Of a DNA stretch of 64,000 nucleotides, positions 42,410 through 51,037 are shown one piece after another. Source of the DNA: Flavobacterium sp. 9AF (GTDB lineage Bacteria; Bacteroidota; Bacteroidia; Flavobacteriales; Flavobacteriaceae); assembly GCF_902506265.1 (NCBI RefSeq), contig NZ_LR733556.1, positions 391,871 to 455,870 of the forward strand. The letters run 5' to 3'. The notes beneath the pieces are model-generated. The model did not search any database. It worked only from the letters and a program-made list of their open reading frames with translations, and had not been told where the DNA came from. The translations under genes and the position numbers were made by a program. The stretch's first letter is position 1. The number at the start of each line of letters is the position of its first letter.

Positions 42410-44803
42410 TTATTTTCGATTCTTTTTTGCATAAAAATTACTCATTAAAGTCACAAAACTTACTATGGTAATTGAACTTAAGGGCATTATTATTGCAGCT
42501 ACTAAAGGTGATAAATTTCCTGAAACAGCAAAGGACAAGCCTACTAAGTTGTATAATAATGATAAACCAAAACTCATGTATATAGTTTTCATTGCATTTT
42601 TGGAATAGTCCAAATAATATCCAATATTTGAAAATTCGCTAGCATCCATAATACCATCACATGCTGGAGAAAAAACGTTTACATTTTCTGAAATGGATAT
42701 TCCCACATTACTTTGTGCCAGAGCTCCAGCATCATTAAGACCATCTCCTATCATCATTACATTTTTACCTTCCTTTTGCAAATTTTCTATGTATTTCAAC
42801 TTTTGCTCTGGTTTTTGGTTAAAAATGAGTTGTGTATCTTTAGGTAACATTTTTTCTAAGATCTTCCTTTCACCATCATTATCACCAGATAAAATACTCA
42901 AATGATATTTTTTAGATAAATTTTCAAATAATTCTTCCAACCCCTGTCTGTACTGATTATTAAAAACAAAACTTCCTTTGTAAATCCCATTAATTTCAAT
43001 ATGAACTTTGGTTTTTTTATGAGTATTTTCACTAATATGATTTAGATAATCTGAAGACCCTAATTTTAATGTGTTTTCATTGAAACTAGCTTCAACTCCT
43101 TTACCAATAATTTCTTCGAAATGTGTGGGTGCTATTTTATCGGTTTGGGGTAAGTAATCATATAACCTTCTACTCAAAGGATGATTAGAACCTCGTAGCG
43201 CATTTTTTAAAAACATTACTTCATTTTCACTTAAATTTTTGCCTTCATAAGTAATCGAAGTCTTTTTATTAGTAGTTATTGTACCTGTTTTATCAAAGAC
43301 TAAAGTATCTACTTTTGCTAATTGTTCAATTACCAATGCATTCTTCAAATACATTTTTTGTTTTCCCATGATTCGTAGGACATTTCCTAATGTAAAAGGT
43401 GCTGTTAAAGCTAAGGCACAAGGACAAGCTACAATTAAAACAGCCGTAAAAACAGTAAAGGCAGTTTTTAAATCAATAAACAACCAAATGAAGAAAACAG
43501 AAAAAGCTAATATTAATAAAATAGGAGTAAAATAATGACTCACACGGTCTGTAATTGTTTTATGCTTTTGTTGGATTTTCTTTTGAAAAACATCATTGCC
43601 CCATAATTGTGTTAAATAACTTTGGGAAACAGAAAAAAGCACTTCAATTTCTATACTTTTTCCGGTCAATTTTCCGCCAGCAAAAACTTTATCTCCTGAT
43701 TTTTTTTCAATCGGTACAGCTTCACCTGTAACGAAACTATAATCAATGGCTGCTTTTTCAGAAATTAGAACTGCATCTACTGGTAATAATTCTTGATTAC
43801 GTATTAATAATCGATCCCCTTTTTCAATATCATATACTTGAACAGGAATTTCTGAGCCATCATTATTCAATTTTGTAATTGCAATAGGAAAATAGGATTT
43901 ATAATCGCGTTCAAAGGATAAGAAATTGTATGTTTTTTGTTGAAATAATTTTCCTAACAACATAAAGAAAACTAGTCCTGTCAAACTATCAAAAAAACCT
44001 TGCCCATAGTCAAAAATAATATCAACTGTACTGCGAATAAACATAACTATGATTCCTAATGCAATAGGAATATCAATATTTAGTAATTTAGATTTGATAC
44101 TTTTATAAGCAGAAACATAATAATCACTAGCAGAATAAATAAAAGATGGCAAAGACAAAGCAAAAATTAACCAACGAAAGAACCCTCTGTATTGATTAAT
44201 CCAATATTCTTCAACTTCAAAATATTCTGGAAAGGATAATAGCATAATATTTCCAAAACAAAAAAAAGCTACTCCTAATTTATATATTAGACTTCGATCA
44301 ACATTTTTTTTACCCGCTTCAAAATTTTCTAAACTTATATAAGGCTCATATCCAATAGAACTTAACAAATAAGTAATTTCTTTTAAAGAAGTTTTAGAAG
44401 CATCGAAAGTTATACGAACTTTTTTCTCCGGGAAATTAACTTGTGAACTACTTATTCCTTCTTGCAACTTTTGTAAATTTTCCAAAATCCAAATACACGA
44501 GCTACAATGTATATGAGGTATGAAAAGTGAAACAATAGATGTTGTCTCTTCTTGAAAATCCAGTAGTTTATTAATAATTTTTTCATCATCTAAAAAATCA
44601 TATTTTCCTATAATATCTTGTGGTGTCGCTCCTGGAGCTTGTTCAAAGTCATAATAACAAGTTAAATCATTTTGATTAAAAATTTCGTAAACCGTTTTAC
44701 AACCATTACAACAAAAACTTCTGTTATCAAAAATAATTTCTTCATTATTAGACACTTCAGTACCACAATGGAAACAATTTTTTGTATCCATAAATTTGCT
44801 CAT
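42410..44803 (-). CDS. ccoI: Copper-transporting P-type ATPase CcoI
   Basis: 797 residues. The N-terminal Cys-rich zinc-finger-like part (CFHCGTEV, FCCNGCKTVYEIF) precedes a metal-binding domain with HCSSCIWILE (about 98). P-type ATPase core: TGEAVPIEKKSGD, the ion-site CPCAL (in VACPCALALT), the phosphorylation motif DKTGT and GDGLNDAGAL. This order and the leading Cys cluster mark the FixI/CcoI branch that exports copper for cbb3 oxidase, not CopA. It is divergent from the Crp/Fnr gene with a shared regulatory site. Confidence 0.92.
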   Translation of the reverse strand: MSKFMDTKNCFHCGTEVSNNEEIIFDNRSFCCNGCKTVYEIFNQNDLTCYYDFEQAPGATPQDIIGKYDFLDDEKIINKLLDFQEETTSIVSLFIPHIHCSSCIWILENLQKLQEGISSSQVNFPEKKVRITFDASKTSLKEITYLLSSIGYEPYISLENFEAGKKNVDRSLIYKLGVAFFCFGNIMLLSFPEYFEVEEYWINQYRGFFRWLIFALSLPSFIYSASDYYVSAYKSIKSKLLNIDIPIALGIIVMFIRSTVDIIFDYGQGFFDSLTGLVFFMLLGKLFQQKTYNFLSFERDYKSYFPIAITKLNNDGSEIPVQVYDIEKGDRLLIRNQELLPVDAVLISEKAAIDYSFVTGEAVPIEKKSGDKVFAGGKLTGKSIEIEVLFSVSQSYLTQLWGNDVFQKKIQQKHKTITDRVSHYFTPILLILAFSVFFIWLFIDLKTAFTVFTAVLIVACPCALALTAPFTLGNVLRIMGKQKMYLKNALVIEQLAKVDTLVFDKTGTITTNKKTSITYEGKNLSENEVMFLKNALRGSNHPLSRRLYDYLPQTDKIAPTHFEEIIGKGVEASFNENTLKLGSSDYLNHISENTHKKTKVHIEINGIYKGSFVFNNQYRQGLEELFENLSKKYHLSILSGDNDGERKILEKMLPKDTQLIFNQKPEQKLKYIENLQKEGKNVMMIGDGLNDAGALAQSNVGISISENVNVFSPACDGIMDASEFSNIGYYLDYSKNAMKTIYMSFGLSLLYNLVGLSFAVSGNLSPLVAAIIMPLSSITIVSFVTLMSNFYAKKNRK

Positions 44804-44814
44804 TTTACCTGTAA

Positions 44815-44874
44815 CAAAGGTTGCAATTGTATCAAATTAAAAATATGATATTTGTCATACTTTAATTATATTTG
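44815..44874. promoter_or_regulatory. Fnr-type box in the ccoI / Crp-Fnr divergent promoter
   Basis: TATGAT-ATTT-GTCATA (44844-44859, one arm mismatch). Toward ccoI, AACCTTTG (44815-44822) has its G 36.5 bp from the centre, as for hemN and ccoS. Toward the regulator gene, a perfect -7 box TATATTTG (44867-44874) lies close, so the site would be at about -26.5 and could repress. Confidence 0.7.
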
Positions 44875-44894
44875 AAAAAAAATAGTAAATCTTT

Positions 44895-45572
44895 ATGAGC
44901 AAGTGCGAACAATGCATTGTAAGACAATTTAGTTCTATTAAAGCACTAACCAAAGAACAGTTGGTTCAAATGGCTAATTGTAAAACTTCTTATACAATTA
45001 AAAAAGGAGAATCAATATTTGAAGAAGGAGAAAATTTAAATGGCGTATATTGTATAAAAGATGGAGTTTGCAAATTATCTAAATTAAGTTCTAACGGAAA
45101 AGATCAAATTGTAAAATTAGTTAAGGCTGGAGAACTTTTAGGTCAACGCTCCATGATAAGTGAAGAATCGGCAAATTTATCGGCCGTTGCTTTAGAAGAT
45201 ATGGAGGTCTGCTTTGTACCCAAAAGTGAAATATTACAATTTTTCAATCAAAACAATGATTTTTCAATGAATGTAATGAAAACGATTTGTGGTGATTTAA
45301 AAGAGGCTGATGATCATATGGTCGATATGGCTCAAAAAACAGTTAAGCAACGTTTAGCTGAAACTTTAATTTATTTAGAGGAAACCTTTGGAAAAAATGA
45401 AGATCAAAGTATAAAAATTCAACTTTCTAGAGAAGAACTAGCTGGAATGATAGGTACAGCAACTGAAAGTTGTATTCGCTTATTATCAGAATTCAACAAG
45501 AGTAAAATCATTGATTTACAAGGTAAAAAGATTTTTTTAAAAGATAAAAAAGCGCTTCAAAAAATCAGTTAA
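44895..45572 (+). CDS. Crp/Fnr-family transcriptional regulator
   Basis: 225 residues: an N-terminal CEQC pair with further Cys at about 28 and 53, a cyclic-nucleotide-binding-like domain (YTIKKGESIFEEGENLNGVYCI...LLGQRSMI), a dimer helix, and a helix-turn-helix with recognition helix TESCIRLLSEF. The Glu and Arg used by Crp/Fnr proteins to read TGA...TCA are in place. Its N-terminal cysteines could hold an Fe-S cluster, but the spacing differs from E. coli FNR, so oxygen sensing is inferred. Adjacent to ccoI and with matching boxes before ccoI, ccoS and hemN, it is the likely microaerobic regulator. Confidence 0.87.
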   Translation: MSKCEQCIVRQFSSIKALTKEQLVQMANCKTSYTIKKGESIFEEGENLNGVYCIKDGVCKLSKLSSNGKDQIVKLVKAGELLGQRSMISEESANLSAVALEDMEVCFVPKSEILQFFNQNNDFSMNVMKTICGDLKEADDHMVDMAQKTVKQRLAETLIYLEETFGKNEDQSIKIQLSREELAGMIGTATESCIRLLSEFNKSKIIDLQGKKIFLKDKKALQKIS

Positions 45573-45628
45573 TTTATTTTTGGCACAATAATTGGATTAT
45601 AATTCATGTAACATAAAACATGAATAAT

Positions 45629-46885
45629 ATGAAAACGAATTTACTTACAGGAATATTTAGTTTTTTCTTTGCTGTGACTTCCTTTGCGCAAGATAAAACA
45701 ACAGTAACTGCAAATAGCAGTGATATAAGTGATAATTTGGATTTAAGAGCAGTAGCTACTATTTTTGGTGATGCTTCAGATTTAGAAGATTTTGAAAGAA
45801 GATTAAATGATCCAAAATCTCAAATTTCAAATTTAGATTTAAATAATGACAATTATGTCGATTATTTACGTGTTATTGAATCGGTAGAAGGTGCTGCACA
45901 TATTATAGTAATTCAAGCTGTTTTAGATAAAGACATTTATCAAGATGTTGCTTCTATTGAAGTAGAAAGAGACAACAATAATAATGTACAAGTACAAGTT
46001 GTGGGAGATGTATATATGTATGGATCAAATTATATATATGAACCTGTTTATGTACACAGACCTGTAATCTATACTACCTTTTGGGTAAGTAGTTATCGTC
46101 CTTACTGTTCAAGCTGGTATTGGAATTACTATCCTACTTATTACACTTATTGGAGACCTTTTCCTATCTTTAGATATAGAAATCATATAGCAGTTCACAT
46201 TAATTTTGGTCATTCTTATCACTATGTTACTACCAGAAGATGTGCTTATGCTTACAATACTTATTATGGAAGAAGATGCAATGGCTATGAGAGAAGATAT
46301 CCAAACCATTCCTTTAGTCATAGAAATTCTGGATATAGCAATAGATATGAAATGGATCAAAATAGATCAATTAGCACAAGAGTTCCAGGTTCAAGAGAAT
46401 TAGCATATAACAATAATAGAACATCGGGTCAAATAAGAGAAGGAAGAACAAATACTGAAGGATCTACGAGAGGTTATACTTCTACAAGAAATTCAAGCTC
46501 GGATGTGGCAACTACAAGAGGGCATTCTTCTATTACAAGAGATAACAATACATCCTCTACTAGAAATTATTCCTCTACAAGAGATAACAACACCAATGGA
46601 ACAAGAAATTATTCTTCAACAAGAGATACAAAATCAATTACAAGTACTCCTAGAGATTATTCTTCAACGAGATCAAATTCGAGTTCCACAAGAAATTATG
46701 AATCAATTAGAAGTTCATCAGCAACCCGTAATAATAATGCCCAAATGAACACTTCAAGAAGTTCTAGCTCCCAAAGAGAAAGCACTAACAGAAGTTACAG
46801 TGGTTCTTCTAGACAGAATGGTAGTTCGAGTAATAATAGAAGTGCTAATGGAAGAGGTGATTCACAGAGAGGTGGAAGAGGATAA
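45629..46885 (+). CDS. Secreted protein with Ser/Arg/Asn-rich repetitive tail
   Basis: About 418 residues from ATG 45629, where a signal peptide (to FAQ, about 21) begins; an ATG at 45620 adds three residues. An N-terminal folded part (about 30-140) has DLEDFERRLND and DNYVDYLRVIE blocks. A Tyr/Trp-rich segment (about 145-210) follows, then a low-complexity tail (about 225-418) made of STRNYSSTRDN-like repeats. Similar proteins are common in Bacteroidota, of unknown function; the tail may be a sticky extracellular or RNA-like binding region. Reverse and shifted frames through the tail are open only because of codon bias. Confidence 0.75.
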   Translation: MKTNLLTGIFSFFFAVTSFAQDKTTVTANSSDISDNLDLRAVATIFGDASDLEDFERRLNDPKSQISNLDLNNDNYVDYLRVIESVEGAAHIIVIQAVLDKDIYQDVASIEVERDNNNNVQVQVVGDVYMYGSNYIYEPVYVHRPVIYTTFWVSSYRPYCSSWYWNYYPTYYTYWRPFPIFRYRNHIAVHINFGHSYHYVTTRRCAYAYNTYYGRRCNGYERRYPNHSFSHRNSGYSNRYEMDQNRSISTRVPGSRELAYNNNRTSGQIREGRTNTEGSTRGYTSTRNSSSDVATTRGHSSITRDNNTSSTRNYSSTRDNNTNGTRNYSSTRDTKSITSTPRDYSSTRSNSSSTRNYESIRSSSATRNNNAQMNTSRSSSSQRESTNRSYSGSSRQNGSSSNNRSANGRGDSQRGGRG

Positions 46886-46902
46886 TATTGAAATATAGAA
46901 AG

Positions 46903-46929
46903 AAAGCTGTCTTCTAAGACAGCTTTTTT
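46903..46929 (+). terminator. Terminator
   Basis: AAAGCTGTC and GACAGCTTT with a 6-nt loop, then a T run. Confidence 0.85.
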
Positions 46930-46941
46930 TGTTTAAATTAC

Positions 46942-46949
46942 TATCTTTG
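46942..46949 (+). promoter_or_regulatory. -7 box of the RNA methyltransferase gene
   Basis: TATCTTTG matches TAnnTTTG, 19 bp before the ATG at 46968. Confidence 0.55.
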
Positions 46950-46967
46950 CAGGCTGATTAAATAAAA

Positions 46968-48182
46968 ATGAGATTACACAGAAATTTAGTTTTTACGGTT
47001 ATTGATTCTTTATTAGCTATATTCAATGAAGGAGAATATGCAGATAAAGTAGTAGCTCGTGCTTTAAAAAAAGATAAACGTTGGGGTAGCAACGATAGAA
47101 AATTTGTAGCAGAAACCATTTATGAAATTGTACGTTGGAAAAGGTTATATGCTGAAATTGCAGAAGTAAAAGAACCTTACGATAGAGATAACGTTTGGCG
47201 AATCTTTGCTGTTTGGGCCGTTTTAAGAGGCATCACGCTTCCTGATTGGAAATATTTTGAATCGACTCCAACGAGAAAAATTAAAGGCCGTTTTGATGAG
47301 CTATCAAAGATTAGAAAATTCAAAGAATCTATTCCTGATTGGATGGATGAATTGGGTATAGAGGAACTAGGTGAAGTAACTTGGTCTAAAGAATTAGAAG
47401 CGCAAAATAAACAAGCTGAAGTAATTCTAAGAGTCAATACGCTAAAAACAACTAAGGAAAAATTAAGAGCGCAATTAATGGATTTAAATATAGAAACTTC
47501 TATATCCAAAGACTATCCTGATGCACTTATTTTAAAGGAAAGAGCCAATGTATTTATGACCGATTTATTTAAAGAAGGTTATTTTGAAGTACAAGATGCT
47601 TCTTCTCAATTAGTGGCCTACTTTTTAGATGTAGCTCCTGGAATGCGAGTAGTTGATACTTGTGCAGGTGCAGGTGGTAAAACATTACATTTAGCTTCTT
47701 TAATGCAAAATAAAGGCCAATTGATTGCTATGGATATTTATGAAAGTAAATTAAAGCAATTAAAATTGCGTGCTAAGAGAAATGGTGTTCACAATGTTGA
47801 ATTTCGTGTGATTGATTCTACTAAAGTGATAAAAAAACTACATGAAAAAGCAGATCGTGTATTAATAGATGCTCCATGTAGTGGATTAGGCGTTATGAAA
47901 CGCAATCCTGATAGTAAATGGAAACTACAACCTGAATTTATCGATAATATAAAACAAGTACAAGCAGAAGTTTTACAAAACTATTCTAAAATAGTAAAAC
48001 CAGGTGGAAAAATGGTATATGCTACTTGTTCTGTTTTACCTTCTGAAAATGAAGAACAAGTTAAGCATTTCTTAAGCACAGATGCAGGAAAAAACTTTAC
48101 TTTTGTAAAAGAAAACAAAGTTTTAGCTCATGAAAGTGGTTATGACGGATTTTATATGGCTCTATTAGAACGTAAACTATAA
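46968..48182 (+). CDS. RsmB/NOP2-family RNA m5C methyltransferase
   Basis: 404 residues. The N-terminal NusB-like helical part (about 1-130) precedes an SAM-dependent methyltransferase domain: DTCAGAGGKTLHLA (SAM site, about 226), DAPCSGLGVMKRNPD (catalytic PC motif) and ATCSVLPSENE (second catalytic Cys in TCS). This is the RsmB/Nop2 type that methylates cytosine C5 in rRNA. It is followed 6 bp later by a secreted nuclease gene. Confidence 0.9.
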   Translation: MRLHRNLVFTVIDSLLAIFNEGEYADKVVARALKKDKRWGSNDRKFVAETIYEIVRWKRLYAEIAEVKEPYDRDNVWRIFAVWAVLRGITLPDWKYFESTPTRKIKGRFDELSKIRKFKESIPDWMDELGIEELGEVTWSKELEAQNKQAEVILRVNTLKTTKEKLRAQLMDLNIETSISKDYPDALILKERANVFMTDLFKEGYFEVQDASSQLVAYFLDVAPGMRVVDTCAGAGGKTLHLASLMQNKGQLIAMDIYESKLKQLKLRAKRNGVHNVEFRVIDSTKVIKKLHEKADRVLIDAPCSGLGVMKRNPDSKWKLQPEFIDNIKQVQAEVLQNYSKIVKPGGKMVYATCSVLPSENEEQVKHFLSTDAGKNFTFVKENKVLAHESGYDGFYMALLERKL

Positions 48183-48187
48183 AAAAA

Positions 48188-49381
48188 ATGAAAAACAAAA
48201 TTACTCTATTACTATTATTATTTCTAACATACAGTTTCTCTCAAATTCCAGCAGGATATTATGACTCTGCTACAGGTACAGGATATGCTTTAAAAACGCA
48301 ATTGAAAAAAATTATTGATGATAATAATGATGGATTGCCTACAGAGTATCTTCATATTGACAGAGGTTATGGTAGCGGAACAAGCACAACCAATAATGGG
48401 TTATGGACTGCTTATGGAACAACAGACAGGGATATGGGCATAGGTTATGAAAATGACAATACCATTGTTGACATGTATTCAGAAAACCCAGCAGCTTCAG
48501 ATTCATATAATTTCAATTACAATACGGCTTTAGGAGCAAATAATGGTCAATGTGGAACCTATTCTAACGAAGGTGATTGCTACAATAGAGAACATTTAGT
48601 ACCTCAGGCTTATTTTGATCATTATCAAGTTAATCCAATGAAAAATGATCCTAATTTTGTAATTCCAACTGATGGAAAAGTTAATGGAATTAGAGATAAT
48701 TACCCTTTTGGAGTTGTTAACATAGCAAGTTATACATCTCAAAATGGTTCAAAATTAGGTTCGAATTTAAACTCTGGCTATTCATCTGGTTATACTGGCA
48801 CTGTTTTTGAACCTATAGATGAGTTCAAAGGAGATATAGCACGTTGTATCTTATATTTTGCAACTCGTTATGAAGATTTAATGGATAATTTTTATACGGG
48901 TGCTTCTGTGCAATCTAAAAACATGTTTGATGGTTCAACAAATAAAGTTTTTTCAAATACTTTTTTAAATATTTTATTGAAGTGGCATTTACAAGATCCT
49001 GTTAGTACAAAAGAAATTAATAGAAATAACGCAATTTTTGTATTTCAAAATAATAGAAATCCTTACATAGATCATCCAGAATATGTATGTCAAATTTGGT
49101 CTTCACAATGTGCTGTTTTAAGTTCTGAAAATTTTGCTTCTTTAGATGGTTTATTGATTTATCCTAATCCAACAAACAATAATACAGTTTTTATATCTTC
49201 ACCAACCTCTTTAAAAGAAATGGTGATTTACAATATCAATGGGCAAATTGTACAAGAAATTAAAAATCTAAATACAATTTCTAATGAAACGTATCAAATA
49301 AATAATTTAAATAGTGGTTTTTATATGGTAAAAGTAGCATCTGAAAATGCTACAATCACTAAAAAGATTATTGTAAATTAA
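48188..49381 (+). CDS. EndA-type extracellular nuclease with T9SS tail, copy 1
   Basis: 397 residues: signal peptide (LLLLFLTYSFS), endonuclease I domain (about 20-300) with CYNREHLVPQAYF (catalytic His region), GKVNGIRDNYPFG and FKGDIARCILYFATRYEDL, and a C-terminal type A type-IX secretion domain (LDGLLIYPNPTNN...MVKVASENATITKKIIVN). It would be exported to the surface and digest DNA or RNA non-specifically for nutrients. A paralogue is at 54862. It begins 6 bp after the methyltransferase gene, yet the two roles are unrelated. Confidence 0.9.
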   Translation: MKNKITLLLLLFLTYSFSQIPAGYYDSATGTGYALKTQLKKIIDDNNDGLPTEYLHIDRGYGSGTSTTNNGLWTAYGTTDRDMGIGYENDNTIVDMYSENPAASDSYNFNYNTALGANNGQCGTYSNEGDCYNREHLVPQAYFDHYQVNPMKNDPNFVIPTDGKVNGIRDNYPFGVVNIASYTSQNGSKLGSNLNSGYSSGYTGTVFEPIDEFKGDIARCILYFATRYEDLMDNFYTGASVQSKNMFDGSTNKVFSNTFLNILLKWHLQDPVSTKEINRNNAIFVFQNNRNPYIDHPEYVCQIWSSQCAVLSSENFASLDGLLIYPNPTNNNTVFISSPTSLKEMVIYNINGQIVQEIKNLNTISNETYQINNLNSGFYMVKVASENATITKKIIVN

Positions 49382-49402
49382 ATATTTCTATATAGGTCTA
49401 TA

Positions 49403-49436
49403 AAAAGAGGTTTAATTTAAATATTAAACCTCTTTT
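49403..49436. terminator. Bidirectional terminator
   Basis: AAAAGAGGTTTAAT and ATTAAACCTCTTTT form a 14-bp stem with flanking T and A runs, between the convergent nuclease and monooxygenase-like genes. Confidence 0.85.
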
Positions 49437-49443
49437 GTTTTTG

Positions 49444-49737
49444 TTAGAATCCAAAATCGTATTCTCTCTCTATTTTTGCGATTCTCACCTTGTAGTTTTT
49501 ATACCATGTACTTCTCCCCTTTTCTTGAGCAACCAAATGATCAATATTGGTTTTCCAATTTCGAATCGCTTCTAAACTTTCCCAATACGATACAGTTATG
49601 CCAATTTCATTTCTAGCACTTTCAACACTTATAAATCCAGGCTGTAATCGCGCTAAAACCTCCATCTTTTCAGCCATTTTAGCATAACCATTGTCATTTT
49701 CGGTTCTTATTGAAGTAAAAATTACTGCGTAATACAT
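49444..49737 (-). CDS. Antibiotic-biosynthesis-monooxygenase (ABM) fold protein
   Basis: 97-residue ferredoxin-like small protein: YYAVIFTSIRTENDNGYAKM, ARLQPGFISVESARNE, ITVSYWESLEAIRNWK, YKNYKVRIAKIEREY. These are the blocks of the ABM/DUF4188-like group related to haem-degrading and quinone monooxygenases. The actual reaction is unknown; in most genomes it is an isolated gene, as here. Confidence 0.85.
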   Translation of the reverse strand: MYYAVIFTSIRTENDNGYAKMAEKMEVLARLQPGFISVESARNEIGITVSYWESLEAIRNWKTNIDHLVAQEKGRSTWYKNYKVRIAKIEREYDFGF

Positions 49738-49748
49738 CTTTTTAGGAA

Positions 49749-49780
49749 TTAGTTGTTAGTTGTTAGTTGTTAGTTGTTAG
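49749..49780. repeat. (TTAGTTG)n simple repeat
   Basis: Four and a half copies of TTAGTTG, related to the TTAGTGATTAGT words elsewhere in the window. Confidence 0.8.
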
Positions 49781-49844
49781 AAAATTATAAATTTGTTTTG
49801 AAAAAACCCTTTTTAAATAAAAAAAGAACTAAATACTATGATTT

Positions 49845-50042
49845 CTTCGCTTCTTCCCAAAATGGTAGAACTATTTGAAAATCATAGATTTTCCAATTCC
49901 TTATTTTGGCAAACGCTTCGCTTCTTCCCAAAATGGTAGAACTATTTGAAAATCATAGATTTTCCAATTCCTTATTTTGGCAAACGCTTCGCTTCTTCCC
50001 AAAATGGTAGAACTATTTGAAAATCATAGATTTTCCAATTCC
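49845..50042. repeat. 71-bp tandem repeat, 2.8 copies
   Basis: The unit starts CTTCGCTTCTTCCCAAAATG and recurs exactly at 49845, 49916 and 49987; the third copy stops after 56 bp. Perfect identity implies a recent duplication. It covers the 3' end of a small minus-strand gene; 71 is not a multiple of three. Confidence 0.92.
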
Positions 50043-50154
50043 GTGTTAGACTATCTGTAATTTTAAGGGCTGCGTTAATTTCTGATATATTTTGACTAAA
50101 AGTAGTAATAGAAAAAATTATGATTATGGTTTGAAGTAGTTTTTTTATTATCAT
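49972..50154 (-). CDS. Small secreted peptide, 3' end duplicated
   Basis: 60 residues from ATG 50154 (ATG 50175 would add seven): a signal peptide (LLQTIIIIFSITTFSQ) and a short mature part ending NWKIYDFQIVLPFWEEAKRLPK. The last 20 codons lie in the first copy of the 71-bp repeat. The outermost repeat copy instead ends FWEEAKKS then stop, probably the original end, so duplication changed only the last residues. It may be an intact small protein or a remnant of a longer one. Downstream of the HNH gene with almost no gap. Confidence 0.45.
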   Translation of the reverse strand: MIIKKLLQTIIIIFSITTFSQNISEINAALKITDSLTRNWKIYDFQIVLPFWEEAKRLPK

Positions 50155-50161
50155 TTTATAA

Positions 50162-50938
50162 TTATTTTTCATCAATTATCCGTAATGTAAAATCAACATC
50201 AATTAACTTTCTAATTAAGATGGCATTTTTAAAAATACCTTTTTTTAAATCAAATGATTTTTTGATATAATTAAGGTAATTTTCTTTTGAATATTCTTTT
50301 TTTGGTATTGAAAAAACATGTCCGAGAAACTCAATTTCAGTAAAAAAATCATCATCATATAAATACTCCATCCTATCAAACATTAATATTGGAGTTTCAG
50401 ATTCTCTTTCAAACATTATAAAGATGCCAATATTTCTTTCAAAATATAAAATTGGAATATCATATTTATTGAATCTAGCAAAGTTTCTAATGTAATCAAA
50501 TTTAGAATCTAAACATAAAAGATGATTTGTTTGCCTATCATACTCTTCAAACCACATTTTTACTAAACCTCGTTTAAAATTTATACATGATTCTTTTTGA
50601 AAATCAGATTTTAATAAAAATGTTCGTTTTATTACAATTCTAGTTTTACCATTCCTTTCTTTAATGTCAAAAAATTTAGATTTAAACTTACCAATCTGTC
50701 TTTTCGTTTTTCTATTAATTAAAAACCTTTGCCTTGATAAACAAAAAGTTTCTTTTAAAGCTTCTTCAATCGAATAGCCGTTTTTTTTTGTAGTTTTTCC
50801 AAAATATTCATTACAATCGTCACATACATTTTTATTGAAGCGCTGTCCACCAAGAGATTTGGGGATTGTATGAGCTTTTTTAATAAAAGTTACTTTGTCT
50901 TCACTTTTTAAACACCAAATACATTTTTTTTGATTCAA
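50162..50938 (-). CDS. HNH endonuclease-like protein
   Basis: 258 residues. The N-terminal zinc/HNH module is CIWCLKSEDKV, AHTIPKSLGGQRFN and VCDDCNEYFG (about 5-50): two CxxC pairs, the catalytic His in AHTIPKSLGG and the Asn, as in HNH proteins. The remaining 200 residues are unclassified. There is no methylase or toxin-antitoxin partner next to it. A non-specific or defence nuclease are both possible. It stands alone between terminators. Confidence 0.72.
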   Translation of the reverse strand: MNQKKCIWCLKSEDKVTFIKKAHTIPKSLGGQRFNKNVCDDCNEYFGKTTKKNGYSIEEALKETFCLSRQRFLINRKTKRQIGKFKSKFFDIKERNGKTRIVIKRTFLLKSDFQKESCINFKRGLVKMWFEEYDRQTNHLLCLDSKFDYIRNFARFNKYDIPILYFERNIGIFIMFERESETPILMFDRMEYLYDDDFFTEIEFLGHVFSIPKKEYSKENYLNYIKKSFDLKKGIFKNAILIRKLIDVDFTLRIIDEK

Positions 50939-50984
50939 TTATAATTACTTTTAAAAAAGTAAATATAAAACATTTCTAAAAACA

Positions 50985-51016
50985 AAACAGCCTCAATTGT
51001 CATATTGAGGCTGTTT
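50985..51016 (-). terminator. Terminator of purL
   Basis: AAACAGCCTCAAT and ATTGAGGCTGTTT hairpin followed on the minus strand by a T-rich run. Confidence 0.85.
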
Positions 51017-51037
51017 AAAGAGCTTATTTTTCTAAAC

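Noticed and set aside
46109..46748. Open frames on both strands inside the repetitive secreted-protein gene
   Set aside because: They arise from its biased codon use in the Ser/Arg/Asn-rich tail; composition is not protein-like.
50162..50938. HNH gene as part of a mobile element or intron
   Set aside because: No terminal repeats, integrase, or intron structure found around it.
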